DNA from: Streptomyces viridochromogenes
Lineage (GTDB): Bacteria; Actinomycetota; Actinomycetes; Streptomycetales; Streptomycetaceae
DNA: 64,000 nucleotides
Direction of reading: 5' to 3'
NCBI RefSeq assembly: GCF_001270495.1
Contig: NZ_LGUR01000140.1
Span: forward strand, 48,918 to 112,917
Shown: piece by piece, positions 25,054 through 33,696 of the stretch
Numbering within the stretch: position 1 is the first letter of the stretch
How the letters are laid out: each line of letters starts with the position of its first letter
Notes under the pieces: model-generated
The model's input: only the letters and a program-made list of their open reading frames with translations
The model's database searches: none
Told to the model about the DNA's origin: nothing
Program-made: the position numbers and the translations under genes

Positions 25054-26364
25054 ATGAACCGCCGTACAGTCCTCGCCGTCACCACAGGTGCCCTGCTGCT
25101 CTCGGCGTGCACCGGCACCGGAGGAAGCTCGAAAGGCGCGGAGGCCAAGGCGCCTGACGACCCGTCAAAGGTGAGCGGCGCCATCACGGTCCTCACCCAC
25201 CGCACCGACCTCGTGCAGGACGGGACGATGAAGAAGTACGCCGCCGAGTTCAACAAGACGTATCCCGAGGTGAAGGTCGAGTTCGACGCCATCACCGACT
25301 ACGAGGGCGAAGTCAAGATCCGTATGAACACGGAGAACTACGGCGACGTCCTCATGATCCCCGCAGTGATCGAGAAGAAGGACTACCCCAGGTTCTTCGC
25401 CTCGCTGGGCACCCAGGCCGAGCGGAGCAAGACCTACCGCTTCACCGACTACACGACCGTGGACGGCAAGGTCTACGGCCAGAGTCCACTCGGTGCCGTG
25501 CCCGGCTTCATCTACAACAAGAAGGTCTGGAGCGAGGCCGGGGTCACCGACTGGCCCACCACACCGGCCGAGTTCCTCGACGACCTGAAGGCGATCAAGT
25601 CGAAGACCGACGCGATCCCTTATTACACCAACTTCAAGGACATGTGGCCGCTCACCCAGTGGACGGACGTCAACGGCTCGGTCAGCTGTGACGAGCAGGC
25701 CACGACCGGGCTCGCCGAGGGCGATCCGTGGGCCGAGGGCGCCGATCTGCGGACCGCCGACACGCTGCTGTACGACATCGTCCACGAGGGGCTCGTCGAG
25801 AAGGACCCGACGACCACCAACTGGGAGGCGTCCAAGCCCCGGATCGCGAAGGGCGAGATCGCCACGATGTGGCTCGGCTCCTGGGCGGTCATCCAGATGC
25901 AGGGCGCGGCGAAGCAGGCCGGCACCGATCCGGACGACATCGGTTTCATGCCCTTCCCCGCCCAGCGGAGCGGCACGTTCTGCGCGGTGGCGAAGCCCGA
26001 CTACAACCAGGCCGTCAACATCCACTCCGAGCACAAGGAGGCGGCCCGCGCCTGGCTCGACTGGTTCACCGACAAGTCCGGCTACGCGGCGGACAACCTC
26101 GCCCTGTCCCCGCTCAAGTCAGCCCCGCTGCCCACGGTCATGAAGCCGTACGAGGAGGCGGGGGTCAAGATCCTCGACCTCGACGACACCAAGGGCGCCG
26201 TGGTGAAGTCCATCGACAACCAGTCCGAGATCGGCATCTACAAGCCCGACTACCGCCAGGACCTCGTCGACCTCGCCCGCGGCGCCACCAAGGGCGACCT
26301 GGACGACTTCCTGAACGACCTCGGCAAGAAGTGGACCGAGACCCAGCGCTCCCTGGGGTCCTGA
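25054..26364 (+). CDS. Sugar-binding lipoprotein of ABC transporter
   Basis: 436-aa family 1 solute-binding lipoprotein. The signal peptide ends in the lipobox LLLSAC, followed by a GTGGSSKG linker and the binding fold (ITVLTHRTDLVQDG). ATG at 25054 is favoured over 25048 because GGAG at 25041-25044 is then 9 nt away. It heads an importer operon of binding protein and two permeases without an ATPase. From the divergent beta-mannosidase and LacI gene, the ligand is probably a beta-linked manno-oligosaccharide (inference). Confidence 0.85.
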   Translation: MNRRTVLAVTTGALLLSACTGTGGSSKGAEAKAPDDPSKVSGAITVLTHRTDLVQDGTMKKYAAEFNKTYPEVKVEFDAITDYEGEVKIRMNTENYGDVLMIPAVIEKKDYPRFFASLGTQAERSKTYRFTDYTTVDGKVYGQSPLGAVPGFIYNKKVWSEAGVTDWPTTPAEFLDDLKAIKSKTDAIPYYTNFKDMWPLTQWTDVNGSVSCDEQATTGLAEGDPWAEGADLRTADTLLYDIVHEGLVEKDPTTTNWEASKPRIAKGEIATMWLGSWAVIQMQGAAKQAGTDPDDIGFMPFPAQRSGTFCAVAKPDYNQAVNIHSEHKEAARAWLDWFTDKSGYAADNLALSPLKSAPLPTVMKPYEEAGVKILDLDDTKGAVVKSIDNQSEIGIYKPDYRQDLVDLARGATKGDLDDFLNDLGKKWTETQRSLGS

Positions 26365-27317
26365 TGACGGACACGACGACCGAGAAGGCGGCCGCCAAGG
26401 CCCCCACGGGGGCGGTGGGCGCCCCCGAACCGGCCCCCGCTCCGCGCCCGGCACGCCTGTGGCGCGGGGCCACCCCCTGGCTCTTCCTGCTCGCCCCGCT
26501 CGCCCTGCTGATCGTCTTCACCTACGCGCCGATCGCCAACATGGTCGCGTACAGCTTCACCGACTGGGACGGCGTCAGCCCCGAACTGCACTACACGGGT
26601 GCCGAGAACTACGCCGAACTCTTCACCCGCTCCGACCTGTTCGAGGTCTTCTGGGTCAGCGGCTACTACCTGGCCGCCTCCGTCCTCCAGATAGTCGCCG
26701 CCCTCTACTTCGCCACGATCCTGAGCTTCAACGTCCGCTTCCGGAACTTCTTCAAGGGCGTGCTGTTCTTCCCGTACCTGATCAACGGCGTCGCGATCGG
26801 CTTCGTCTTCCTCTACTTCTTCCAGGACGGCGGCACCCTCGACTCCGTCCTCGGCCTCCTCGGCGTGGAGACGGACCGAGCCTGGCTGGGCACACCCGAG
26901 TCGGCGAACACCTCCCTCGCCGCCGTCTCCGTCTGGCGCTACCTGGGCCTGAACTTCGTCCTCTTCCTCGGCGCGATCCAGTCGATCCCCGGGGACCTGT
27001 ACGAGGCGGCCGAACTGGACGGCGCGAACCGCTGGCAACAGTTCCGCTACATCATCGCGCCGGGCATCAAGCCGGTCCTGTCCCTGACGGTGATCCTCTC
27101 GATCTCCGGCTCGCTCTCGGTCTTCGAGATCCCGTACATCATGACCGGCGGGGCGACCGGCACCGAGACCTTCGTGATCCAGACCGTGAAGCTGGCCTTC
27201 CAGTTCAACAAGACGGGGCTCGCCTCGGCGGCCGCGGTCGTGCTGCTGCTCATCGTCCTGGCCGTGACCTGGGTGCAGCGGCGCCTGGTACCCGACGACA
27301 AGGTGGACCTCGCATGA
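26364..27317 (+). CDS. Sugar ABC transporter permease (MalF type)
   Basis: 317-aa membrane permease. An alanine/proline-rich cytoplasmic tail of about 35 residues precedes the first helix (PWLFLLAPLALLIVFTYAPI). The EAA loop is EAAELDGANRWQQFRYIIAP. Its ATG shares bases with the binding-protein stop (TGATG), and its own stop overlaps the next gene by four bases, so the three genes are tightly coupled. Confidence 0.9.
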   Translation: MTDTTTEKAAAKAPTGAVGAPEPAPAPRPARLWRGATPWLFLLAPLALLIVFTYAPIANMVAYSFTDWDGVSPELHYTGAENYAELFTRSDLFEVFWVSGYYLAASVLQIVAALYFATILSFNVRFRNFFKGVLFFPYLINGVAIGFVFLYFFQDGGTLDSVLGLLGVETDRAWLGTPESANTSLAAVSVWRYLGLNFVLFLGAIQSIPGDLYEAAELDGANRWQQFRYIIAPGIKPVLSLTVILSISGSLSVFEIPYIMTGGATGTETFVIQTVKLAFQFNKTGLASAAAVVLLLIVLAVTWVQRRLVPDDKVDLA

Positions 27318-28144
27318 CGCGCGGCGCGGTGGCTTGCACGCTGGTGTACCTGTCCCTGATCGCCGCGACGGTGGTGGTCCTGCTGCCGCTGGCCGCCGTC
27401 GTGCTGACGTCCCTCAAGTCCGAGCAGGAGATGGCGGGCGACAGCGGGGCATTGGCCCTCCCCGACGACCTGCTGAATTTCGGCAACTACGCGACGGCGT
27501 TCCAGGACGGCCGTATGCTCTCGGCCTTCGCCAACACGGCGATCATCCTGCTCTTCGCCATCGGCGGCACGGTCCTCATCGGCTCGATGACGGCGTACGC
27601 GATCGACCGCTTCACGTTCCGCTTCAAGAAACTGGTCGTGGCTTTGTTCCTGGTCGCCGCGCTGGTCCCCGGCGTCACGACCCAGGTGGCGACCTTCCAG
27701 ATCGTCAACAGCTTCGGCCTGTTCGACAGCCTCTGGGCGCCCATCGTCCTCTATATGGGCACGGACATCGTCTCGATCTACATCTTCCTCCAGTTCGTCC
27801 GCTCGATCCCGACGTCCCTGGACGAGGCGGCCCGCCTGGACGGCGCCAACGCGTTCACGATCTACCGCAAGATCATCTTCCCGTTGCTGAAACCGGCCAT
27901 CGCGACAGTGGTGATCGTCAAGGGCATCACCACCTACAACGACTTCTACATCCCGTTCCTCTACATGCCCTCGGAAGACCTTGGCGTGATCTCGACGTCC
28001 CTGTTCCGCTTCAAGGGCCCGTTCGGCGCCCACTGGGAAACGATCTCGGCAGGAGCGGTCCTCGTCATCCTGCCGACGCTGATCGTCTTCCTGCTGCTCC
28101 AGCGGTTCATCTACAACGGCTTCATGAAGGGGGCGACCAGATAA
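27314..28144 (+). CDS. Sugar ABC transporter permease (MalG type)
   Basis: 276-aa membrane permease with six predicted helices. The EAA loop is EAARLDGANAFTIYRKIIFP. ATG at 27314 lies in an ATGA overlap with the previous permease stop. Last gene of the mannoside-module importer. It converges on rnd across a dispersed repeat that may serve as terminator. Confidence 0.9.
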   Translation: MTRGAVACTLVYLSLIAATVVVLLPLAAVVLTSLKSEQEMAGDSGALALPDDLLNFGNYATAFQDGRMLSAFANTAIILLFAIGGTVLIGSMTAYAIDRFTFRFKKLVVALFLVAALVPGVTTQVATFQIVNSFGLFDSLWAPIVLYMGTDIVSIYIFLQFVRSIPTSLDEAARLDGANAFTIYRKIIFPLLKPAIATVVIVKGITTYNDFYIPFLYMPSEDLGVISTSLFRFKGPFGAHWETISAGAVLVILPTLIVFLLLQRFIYNGFMKGATR

Positions 28145-28215
28145 GCGCCCCGAAGAGGCGCGGGGCTGTATCGATCTGCGGCTACCGCCGCGTGGGCGCG
28201 AGCAACCACATACGG
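28145..28215 (+). repeat. Dispersed Streptomyces intergenic repeat, long form (copy 3)
   Basis: Begins directly after the permease stop with GCGCCCCGAAGAGGCGCGGG, then TGTATCGATCTGCGGCTACC and GTGGGCGCGAGCAACCAC. It fills most of the 107 bp between convergent genes. GCGCC/GGCGC can pair, giving a weak terminator. Confidence 0.7.
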
Positions 28216-28251
28216 CCTTTGGCCGCCGTACGAGAGAACCTCCTACGGCGG

Positions 28252-29532
28252 CTAGGCGGACAACGCGGCAATCAAGACCGGCGTGACCAGCTCGACCTGC
28301 CAGGCCCGAGCCCCATAACCGGCCAGCGCCTCCGCGACCGACCCGGCGTCGACGACCTTCGGCGGCTCCCAGCAAACCCGCCGCACGGTATCCGGAGTGA
28401 TCAGATTCTCCTGCGGCATATTGAGCTGCTCAGCGAGCGTCGATACCGCGGCCCGAGCCGCGGAAAGCCGAGCCGCAGCCACAGGATCCTTGTCCGCCCA
28501 GGCCCGCGGCGGCGGAGGCCCGGTGACGGGCTGCCCAGGCGCCGGCAACTGGGACTCGGCCAGAGCCTTCGCACGATCGACGGCGGCCTGCCACTGCTCC
28601 AGCTGCCGCCGCCCCATCCGATGCCCGAAACCATTCAGCGCGGCGAGGGCGTGGGCGTTCCCGGGCATGGAGAGCGAGGCCTCCACGATGGCCGCGTCCG
28701 ACAGGACCTTGCCCGGCGAAACGTCCCGCTTCTGAGCGATACGGTCCCGCGTCTGCCACAGCTCGCGTACGACAGCAAGCTGTCGCCGCCGACGGACCTT
28801 GTGCATGCCGGACGTCCGCCGCCAAGGATCCTTACGCGGCTCAGCGGGCGGCGCAGCCGCGATCGCGTCGAACTCCTGCTGCGCCCACTCCAGCTTCCCC
28901 TGCCGGTCCAGCTCCTTCTCCAGCGCGTCGCGGAGATCGACCAGCAGCTCGACGTCCAGTGCCGCGTACCGCAGCCAGGGCTCGGGCAGTGGCCGGGTCG
29001 ACCAGTCGACGGCCGAGTGGCCCTTCTCCAGGACGAACCCGAGCACGTTCTCGACCATCGCGCCGAGGCCGACCCGGGGGAACCCGGCGAGCCGCCCGGC
29101 CAGCTCGGTGTCGAACAGCCGGCTCGGCGTCATGCCTATCTCGCGTAGACAGGGCAGATCCTGGGTGGCCGCGTGCAGCACCCACTCCACGCCGGAGAGC
29201 GCCTCGCCGAGGGCTGACAGATCGGGGCAGGCGACGGGATCGATCAGCGCGGATCCCGCGCCCTCGCGGCGCAGCTGCACCAGATAGGCGCGCTGGCCGT
29301 ATCGGTAGCCGGACGCGCGTTCGGCGTCGACGGCGACGGGGCCGGAGCCTGCGGAGAAGGCGGCGATCACCTTGGTGAGCGCCGCCTCGTCGGCGATCAC
29401 GGGCGGAATGCCCTCGCGGGGCTCCAGCAAAGGGATCGGCGCCTCCGTAACAGAAGATCCGCCGTCGTCCGGAGGGGCGCCTCCGGTGGTTCGCAGTGAA
29501 GTGTCTGCTGCGGTCTCTTGGGCGTCGGTCAC
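28252..29532 (-). CDS. rnd: Ribonuclease D (DEDDy 3'-5' exonuclease with HRDC domain)
   Basis: 426-aa 3'-5' exoribonuclease. The exonuclease domain holds acidic motifs in VAVDAERASGYRYGQRAYLVQ, HAATQDLPCLREIG and RYAALDVELL, with the tyrosine two to three residues before the last aspartate as in the DEDDy class. An HRDC-type helical domain (about 225-310) follows, and the C-terminus is a second helical region. GTG at 29532 has no clear ribosome site and TACAGAT lies close upstream, so the message may be leaderless. Expected role is tRNA and stable-RNA 3' processing. Confidence 0.9.
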   Translation of the reverse strand: MTDAQETAADTSLRTTGGAPPDDGGSSVTEAPIPLLEPREGIPPVIADEAALTKVIAAFSAGSGPVAVDAERASGYRYGQRAYLVQLRREGAGSALIDPVACPDLSALGEALSGVEWVLHAATQDLPCLREIGMTPSRLFDTELAGRLAGFPRVGLGAMVENVLGFVLEKGHSAVDWSTRPLPEPWLRYAALDVELLVDLRDALEKELDRQGKLEWAQQEFDAIAAAPPAEPRKDPWRRTSGMHKVRRRRQLAVVRELWQTRDRIAQKRDVSPGKVLSDAAIVEASLSMPGNAHALAALNGFGHRMGRRQLEQWQAAVDRAKALAESQLPAPGQPVTGPPPPRAWADKDPVAAARLSAARAAVSTLAEQLNMPQENLITPDTVRRVCWEPPKVVDAGSVAEALAGYGARAWQVELVTPVLIAALSA

Positions 29533-29698
29533 ATGTCAAGGGTATCTGTATCGGCGAGCGTCTGACCTGCGCGTTCTGGACACGCTGGTGCTGACCTGCG
29601 GAAACACGTCTCGTCGTTTCTCACGGCGCACCGGTGCTTCTCGGCCATGTGTGCCCCCGACCCGCCTGCGAACGGCCGGAATCCTCCGAAAGCACCCG

Positions 29699-30214
29699 TC
29701 ACAACCCGGGGGAGGCCGGGCGGAGGGCGGAGATGAAGGTCTGGAAGTCCTCCAGGACGTCCTGGAGCTGGCTCGTCCTCGCCGTGAGCGCGATCTCGAT
29801 CTCGGCGCGTTCGGTGCGCCGCTGCTCGTTCTCCAGCACCAGGATGAGCTGGCTCTGCGCGAGCTCCATCGGCTGCCCGTTGACGGTGGCCTGGATGCGC
29901 AGGTTCTGCACGATCCCCGGGGCGTCGATGAGGCCCGGCGCGGGCGAGGTGCCCACCTCGGTGCGCTTGACGATCTCGACGGCGCCCACGTTCTCGCGCA
30001 GCCGCCGCACCGACTCCTCGGCGAGGCCGTGCAGGCTCGACGAGCCCTTGAGGGTGTGGCCGGTGACGGTGATGTTCGGCATGAAGCCCTGGCCCCGGGA
30101 GGCCATGTGCAGTGCGACGAAAGCGGCGTGCGGGGCGCCGACCTCGTCCGGGGGCGCCGACTGCCAGCCCTGCGGGAGCTCGATTTCGAGCGGCACCGGA
30201 AGTGTGCCCGGCAT
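29699..30214 (-). CDS. LpqN/DcrB-like protein of the type VII-like module
   Basis: 171-aa soluble protein with an N-terminal IELPQGWQSAPPDEVGAPHA and a C-terminal LEDFQTFISALRPA, the pattern of small PsbP/DcrB/LpqN-fold proteins. No signal peptide is seen. ATG at 30214 has AAGGAG 9 nt upstream. It is the last gene on the strand after a WXG100-like protein and a large repeat protein. LpqN-type proteins are known partners of type VII secretion in mycobacteria, so a chaperone or immunity role is possible (inference). Confidence 0.65.
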   Translation of the reverse strand: MPGTLPVPLEIELPQGWQSAPPDEVGAPHAAFVALHMASRGQGFMPNITVTGHTLKGSSSLHGLAEESVRRLRENVGAVEIVKRTEVGTSPAPGLIDAPGIVQNLRIQATVNGQPMELAQSQLILVLENEQRRTERAEIEIALTARTSQLQDVLEDFQTFISALRPASPGL

Positions 30215-30227
30215 GGTGGATCAACTC

Positions 30228-30360
30228 CTTGCGGTACGGATTCCGACGGTACGGGACGCGACGGGGAGGAAAGGACGGCGGGGAGGAAGGAGACAGCGGA
30301 GGAAGGGACGGCAGGGAGGAAAGGACGGCCAGGGAAGAGGGGACTGCCGGGCAGAGGCGA
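30228..30360. repeat. Purine-rich imperfect tandem repeat
   Basis: The plus strand carries repeated variants of GGGAGGAAAGGACGGC between the repeat-protein gene and the LpqN-like gene. About 130 nt of almost uninterrupted purine-rich sequence separates two genes that look like one operon. Confidence 0.55.
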
Positions 30361-30396
30361 CAGCGGGAGCCCCGGGCGGGGCCACCCTGCGCAGGG

Positions 30397-31596
30397 TCAG
30401 TCGAACCAGTCCCCGACCGCGTCGACCGCGTCGCCTGCCGCGTCGGTGATCTTGCCCGGGTCGATCTCGATCTGGCCGCCGAGCTTGCCGCCGACGCCGA
30501 GGGCGACGCCCACATCGCCGCCGATGACGATCTTCCCGTCCTTCATGCCCGCGTCGAAGTGGGCCTCGGCCCCGGCACCGGCCCACGCCTCCGCCGTGCC
30601 ACCGACGCCGACACCGGCGACGGAGGCGTGCCCCTCAGCGGTGGCCTTGGCACCGGCGAAGGCCTCGCCGCCGACGTGGACACCGTCCGTGCCGATGGAG
30701 CCCTTGACGCCGGCCTCGGCGCCCACGTACGCCTCGCCCTTGCCGGAGGCCTCGAAGTAACCGACCCCGTACTTGCCCTCGGCCGAGGCCTGGGCGAGGT
30801 ATGCCTTGCCGGATGCCTGGGCGGTGGCGTTCCCGTCCACGAGGCCCACCCCGGCGGAGGCATCGACGCCGAGGAGGTTGACGCCGGCCTTGCCGGAGAC
30901 CTCGCCGCCCGCGAACTCACCGCGGCCCTTGGCCTCGGCGCCCCACACCTTGGCGTCGGTGGTCACGGACGGGCCGGCCACGGTGATGCCCGGCCCCTTG
31001 CCCTCGCGCAGCGCTTCCCTCTCCGCCTGCGTCATGTTCTTGTGGTCGCCCCAGGCCCCGATGGTCCGTGGGTCGCGTGCCCGTTCCAACTCGAAGAGCT
31101 GCTTGGACGTAGCGCCTGTGTTGTCCTGCGCCGCTTCCGAGGCCCAGAAGAGCCAGTCGGGCGCGTTGTCGCCCTCACCGCCCTGCGCCTTGAACTTCTT
31201 GGCCGCGGCGTCGCCCTCCGACTCGACATGGGCGCGCGCTGAGGCGAGCAACTGCTCGCCGCCGCTCTCGTCGCCCCCCTCGTACAGCCGGATGGCCTCT
31301 TCCGCCTGCCCCTGGGCCCAAGTGAGGGCTCTGGCGTAGTCCCGCAGTGCTCTTGCGGCCGCGCCGAGCGAGTCCGAGCCGCGGTACCACTTGTTCTTCT
31401 GGCCGGAGAAGTCCTCCCAGAAGGCGTCACTGGCCTGTCCGTGCCAGCTGGGGATGCGGACGGAGCTGAGCTCGTCCCCGATGCCGTCGAGGGTCTTCGC
31501 GTGGCCGTCGAGCTTGTCAGCGTTGGCTGTGAGTTTCGACGGGTTGCCCGGGACGAGTGCGCGCGGGTCCTGGGTGGAGCCGAGTTGTGCCGCCAT
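30397..31596 (-). CDS. Putative type VII-secreted protein with Gly/Ala-rich repeat C-terminus
   Basis: 399-aa protein. Residues 1-130 are a helical WXG100-like leader with the turn SWHGQASDAFWEDF (W51, G53), as in Streptomyces T7SS-targeted proteins. Residues about 200-380 are a low-complexity domain of alternating small and aliphatic residues (ASGKAYLAQASAEGKYGVG, GVGVGGTAEAWAGAGAEAHF), compatible with beta-strand repeats or a pore-forming structure. It ends in DAAGDAVDAVGDWFD. The gene starts 10 bp after the WXG100-like gene. No toxin domain recognised; the function of the repeat part is unknown. Confidence 0.75.
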   Translation of the reverse strand: MAAQLGSTQDPRALVPGNPSKLTANADKLDGHAKTLDGIGDELSSVRIPSWHGQASDAFWEDFSGQKNKWYRGSDSLGAAARALRDYARALTWAQGQAEEAIRLYEGGDESGGEQLLASARAHVESEGDAAAKKFKAQGGEGDNAPDWLFWASEAAQDNTGATSKQLFELERARDPRTIGAWGDHKNMTQAEREALREGKGPGITVAGPSVTTDAKVWGAEAKGRGEFAGGEVSGKAGVNLLGVDASAGVGLVDGNATAQASGKAYLAQASAEGKYGVGYFEASGKGEAYVGAEAGVKGSIGTDGVHVGGEAFAGAKATAEGHASVAGVGVGGTAEAWAGAGAEAHFDAGMKDGKIVIGGDVGVALGVGGKLGGQIEIDPGKITDAAGDAVDAVGDWFD

Positions 31597-31606
31597 TGCC
31601 GTCCCG

Positions 31607-31918
31607 TCAGTAGCTCGGGCCGGCGACCGCGGGCCCGGTGAAGTTGTTCTGGGTGTCCTGCTCGGCGCGCTCGTAGGACGCGGCGTTCTCGTCCAGCTTG
31701 TCCGCCGAGTTCTCCCCGTCCTCCTTCATCGGGCTCTTGATGGCCTCCATCCAGGTGGCCATCAGCTGAGCGAACTCGTCGGCCGCGTCACCGTGGCCGA
31801 AGTCGCCGCCGGAATCCCCGAGTTCGTCGAGCTTCACCTTGTCGCTCCTGCCCACGGAGTCCTTGATCTTCTTGGCAGCCGACCGCAGCTCGGACGGCTC
31901 CACATCGAACTGGCCCAT
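31607..31918 (-). CDS. WXG100-like (ESAT-6-like) small protein
   Basis: 103-aa helical-hairpin protein in the size range of WXG100 secretion partners. Two amphipathic helices (SELRSAAKKIKDSVG, and DEFAQLMATWMEAIKSPMK to TQNNF) flank a glycine turn. The canonical W-x-G is replaced by DFGHG at residues 39-43. It directly precedes the large WXG-leader protein, the usual arrangement of a secretion partner and its effector. No EccC-type ATPase is in the window, so secretion would depend on a system elsewhere. Confidence 0.7.
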   Translation of the reverse strand: MGQFDVEPSELRSAAKKIKDSVGRSDKVKLDELGDSGGDFGHGDAADEFAQLMATWMEAIKSPMKEDGENSADKLDENAASYERAEQDTQNNFTGPAVAGPSY

Positions 31919-31941
31919 CCGCTCCCCCCTCTACGTGCAAG

Positions 31942-31967
31942 AGGGCGCGAACGCGCGTCCGCGCCCT
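31942..31967 (-). promoter_or_regulatory. Leader hairpin before the WXG100-like gene
   Basis: AGGGCGCG (31942-31949) pairs with CGCGCCCT (31960-31967) about 25 nt upstream of the ATG at 31918. It may be a 5'-leader structure; no regulator is evident. Confidence 0.35.
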
Positions 31968-32093
31968 GGTTGTTGAGAACGTGAAAAGGGTCTCCCAAAG
32001 GTAAAGACGCGGCGGCACCGGCCCAGGACCTCACATGATTCCTGCCAGGAAGCTTCATAGCGCGACCGCATCGTGCGCCCCGGGACGGCTGTC

Positions 32094-32801
32094 CTACGGC
32101 GCCTGCGGAGGCCGGGCGGGTGACAGGACTCCCAAGTGGCCGACGGCGTCGACGAGATACTCGAGGGGCTCGTCGAACGTCTCGCTGCTCAGGCTGGTCT
32201 GCGCACGCGAGGTGATCAGCTGGCCGTCGTGGAGGCGGAGCGGCATCTCCAAGGCCCGGGGGTCGGACGTGAGGAACTCCGCCAGGCCGCCGAGCAGCAC
32301 TGCCCGGGCGCGCTCCTCGTCACGCGAGACGATGTGGAAGTCCTTGTCGAGCTGCGGGATGCCCAGCTCCATGGCCCGTCCCCGCATGAGGGTGTCGAAC
32401 CAGCCGTCGCGGTGGACGCGCAGGTCCGGAACCTCCACGCCCAGGTTCAGGGCCCAGACGGAGTGGACGATGACCTGCGTCGTCTCCGAGTCGACGTCGC
32501 TGTTGTAGTAGCGGTACTCGAAGGCGCGGAAGCCGAATCCGCGGTACGTGCCGCTGACGACGTTGTCCCCCATGACGCCGCTGGCCTTGACCGGGAGCGG
32601 CTCGGCCCCCTGGTACGCGTCAACGAGGCTCGGCACGCCCTCCTCGTAGGTCCACCCGCGGCTCTCGGCGAACGACCGCAGCCGCGCGTACGCCTCTTCG
32701 GTCTCACGCTTCTTGCGGGCCTTGCGCCGGTTGACCCACACGACGAGTGCCGTCAGGGCACCACACCACACCACGATCAGGACTGCTTCCGCTCCACTCA
32801 T
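32094..32801 (-). CDS. Hypothetical membrane-anchored protein
   Basis: 235-aa protein with one N-terminal membrane helix (AEAVLIVVWCGALTALVVWV), a basic stop-transfer segment (NRRKARKKRE) and a cytoplasmic domain beginning EAYARLRSFAESRGWTYEEG. This layout recalls uncharacterised membrane-bound domains that follow a single helix. It lies upstream of the WXG100-like operon on the same strand, but 175 bp away, so it may be separate. Function unknown. Confidence 0.6.
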   Translation of the reverse strand: MSGAEAVLIVVWCGALTALVVWVNRRKARKKRETEEAYARLRSFAESRGWTYEEGVPSLVDAYQGAEPLPVKASGVMGDNVVSGTYRGFGFRAFEYRYYNSDVDSETTQVIVHSVWALNLGVEVPDLRVHRDGWFDTLMRGRAMELGIPQLDKDFHIVSRDEERARAVLLGGLAEFLTSDPRALEMPLRLHDGQLITSRAQTSLSSETFDEPLEYLVDAVGHLGVLSPARPPQAP

Positions 32802-32886
32802 GGAGCCAGCATCCCCCGAGGCCCCGCTGCGTGCCCGACCCCCCGGCGCTCCATCACAATCCGCACCTCGCGGTCACACAATTCCC

Positions 32887-32918
32887 CCGCGCCCGCCGGA
32901 ACGGTCCAGCGGGCGCGG
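32887..32918 (-). terminator. Hairpin after DUF4333 lipoprotein gene
   Basis: Perfect 10-bp stem (32887-32896 with 32909-32918) and a 12-nt loop, downstream of the lipoprotein stop at 32936. Confidence 0.55.
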
Positions 32919-32935
32919 GCGCGGGCCGGTCCGGC

Positions 32936-33256
32936 TCAGGAGGCGGTCTCGTCCACCTTGATGTCGTAGCGGATCGTGCTGCCTTCGGCGGAGGTGACCT
33001 TGACGGTCACGCCGAAGCTGGTGCCGTCGGTCGCGGTGAGCTTGCAGCGCAACGAGGTGCCGACCTCGCCCGCGAGGTCCTCGGGGCAGGTGACGTCCGG
33101 CTTCGGCTGACCCGTCTGCGCGGCGAGCTTCTCGGCCACCGCGTTCGCCACCTCGTCCTTGGGCAGCTTGGCCTCCGACGAGCAGCCCACCAGAAGCGCA
33201 GCGGCGGCTGCGGCGGCGAGGCCCCAAGGGACCAAGGACGAGGAGGGCTTGGGCAT
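32936..33256 (-). CDS. DUF4333 lipoprotein
   Basis: 106-aa secreted lipoprotein: signal peptide with lipobox LLVGCS, then a small domain with two cysteines (DVTCPEDLAGEVGTSLRCKL) likely joined by a disulphide. This is the DUF4333 pattern shared by actinobacteria. It is monocistronic. Its upstream region holds two GTGATCTTCAC elements. Function unknown; probably cell-envelope. Confidence 0.75.
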   Translation of the reverse strand: MPKPSSSLVPWGLAAAAAAALLVGCSSEAKLPKDEVANAVAEKLAAQTGQPKPDVTCPEDLAGEVGTSLRCKLTATDGTSFGVTVKVTSAEGSTIRYDIKVDETAS

Positions 33257-33357
33257 GACGGGCTCCGTTCGGGGCGGGAGGACAGTGGGAGGACAGCGTC
33301 GGGGGTCGGAAGACGACGCTTGTCCGTCGACTGTCTATCAGCCCGGGCTGCCTGCCT

Positions 33358-33403
33358 GAGTGATCTTCACATCCTCCCGCTCCCGCCCGCGAGTGATCTT
33401 CAC
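33358..33403. promoter_or_regulatory. Paired GTGA-TCT-TCAC elements
   Basis: GAGTGATCTTCAC occurs at 33358-33370 and again at 33391-33403, exactly 33 bp apart (three helical turns). Each contains the inverted repeat GTGA-n3-TCAC. They lie about 100-150 bp upstream of the DUF4333 gene, suggesting cooperative binding of one regulator. The 33257-33696 gap otherwise holds only the palindrome at 33447. Confidence 0.45.
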
Positions 33404-33446
33404 CTGCGCCGGCCAGAGGCAGGTCAAGGGCGTCCGGGTATGGACA

Positions 33447-33480
33447 GCGCCCGCCGACGGAACGTTCCGTCGGCGGGCGC
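33447..33480. terminator. 34-bp perfect palindrome between whiI and DUF4333 genes
   Basis: A 17-bp arm is followed directly by its exact reverse complement, centred at 33463/33464 (centre GGAACGTTCC). In RNA it would form a very stable hairpin. Most likely it ends transcripts coming from whiI, although it is 217 bp after that stop; an operator role is the alternative. Confidence 0.6.
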
Positions 33481-33696
33481 CTGAGGGTCGTAAACCAGTC
33501 AGCCAGCTGAAAGATCCGGTCCACGACGGGTGAGGGACGCGGGCGGGATCAGAGGCCGATCCCGGTCACGTCAGTGCACGAGCAAGCGTTCAAATGGAGT
33601 GCGGCGGGGCTCGAGCTATTGCGGCGGATGCCGTGGGCGGGTTGTCGGACGAGGGCGGGTGTCAGGCAGGGGGCGGATGTCAGGCGTGGGTGGATG

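Noticed and set aside
32545..32570. GACGACGTTGTC-like sequence resembling the LacI operator
   Set aside because: It is within a coding region, has mismatches in the half-site and no promoter context.
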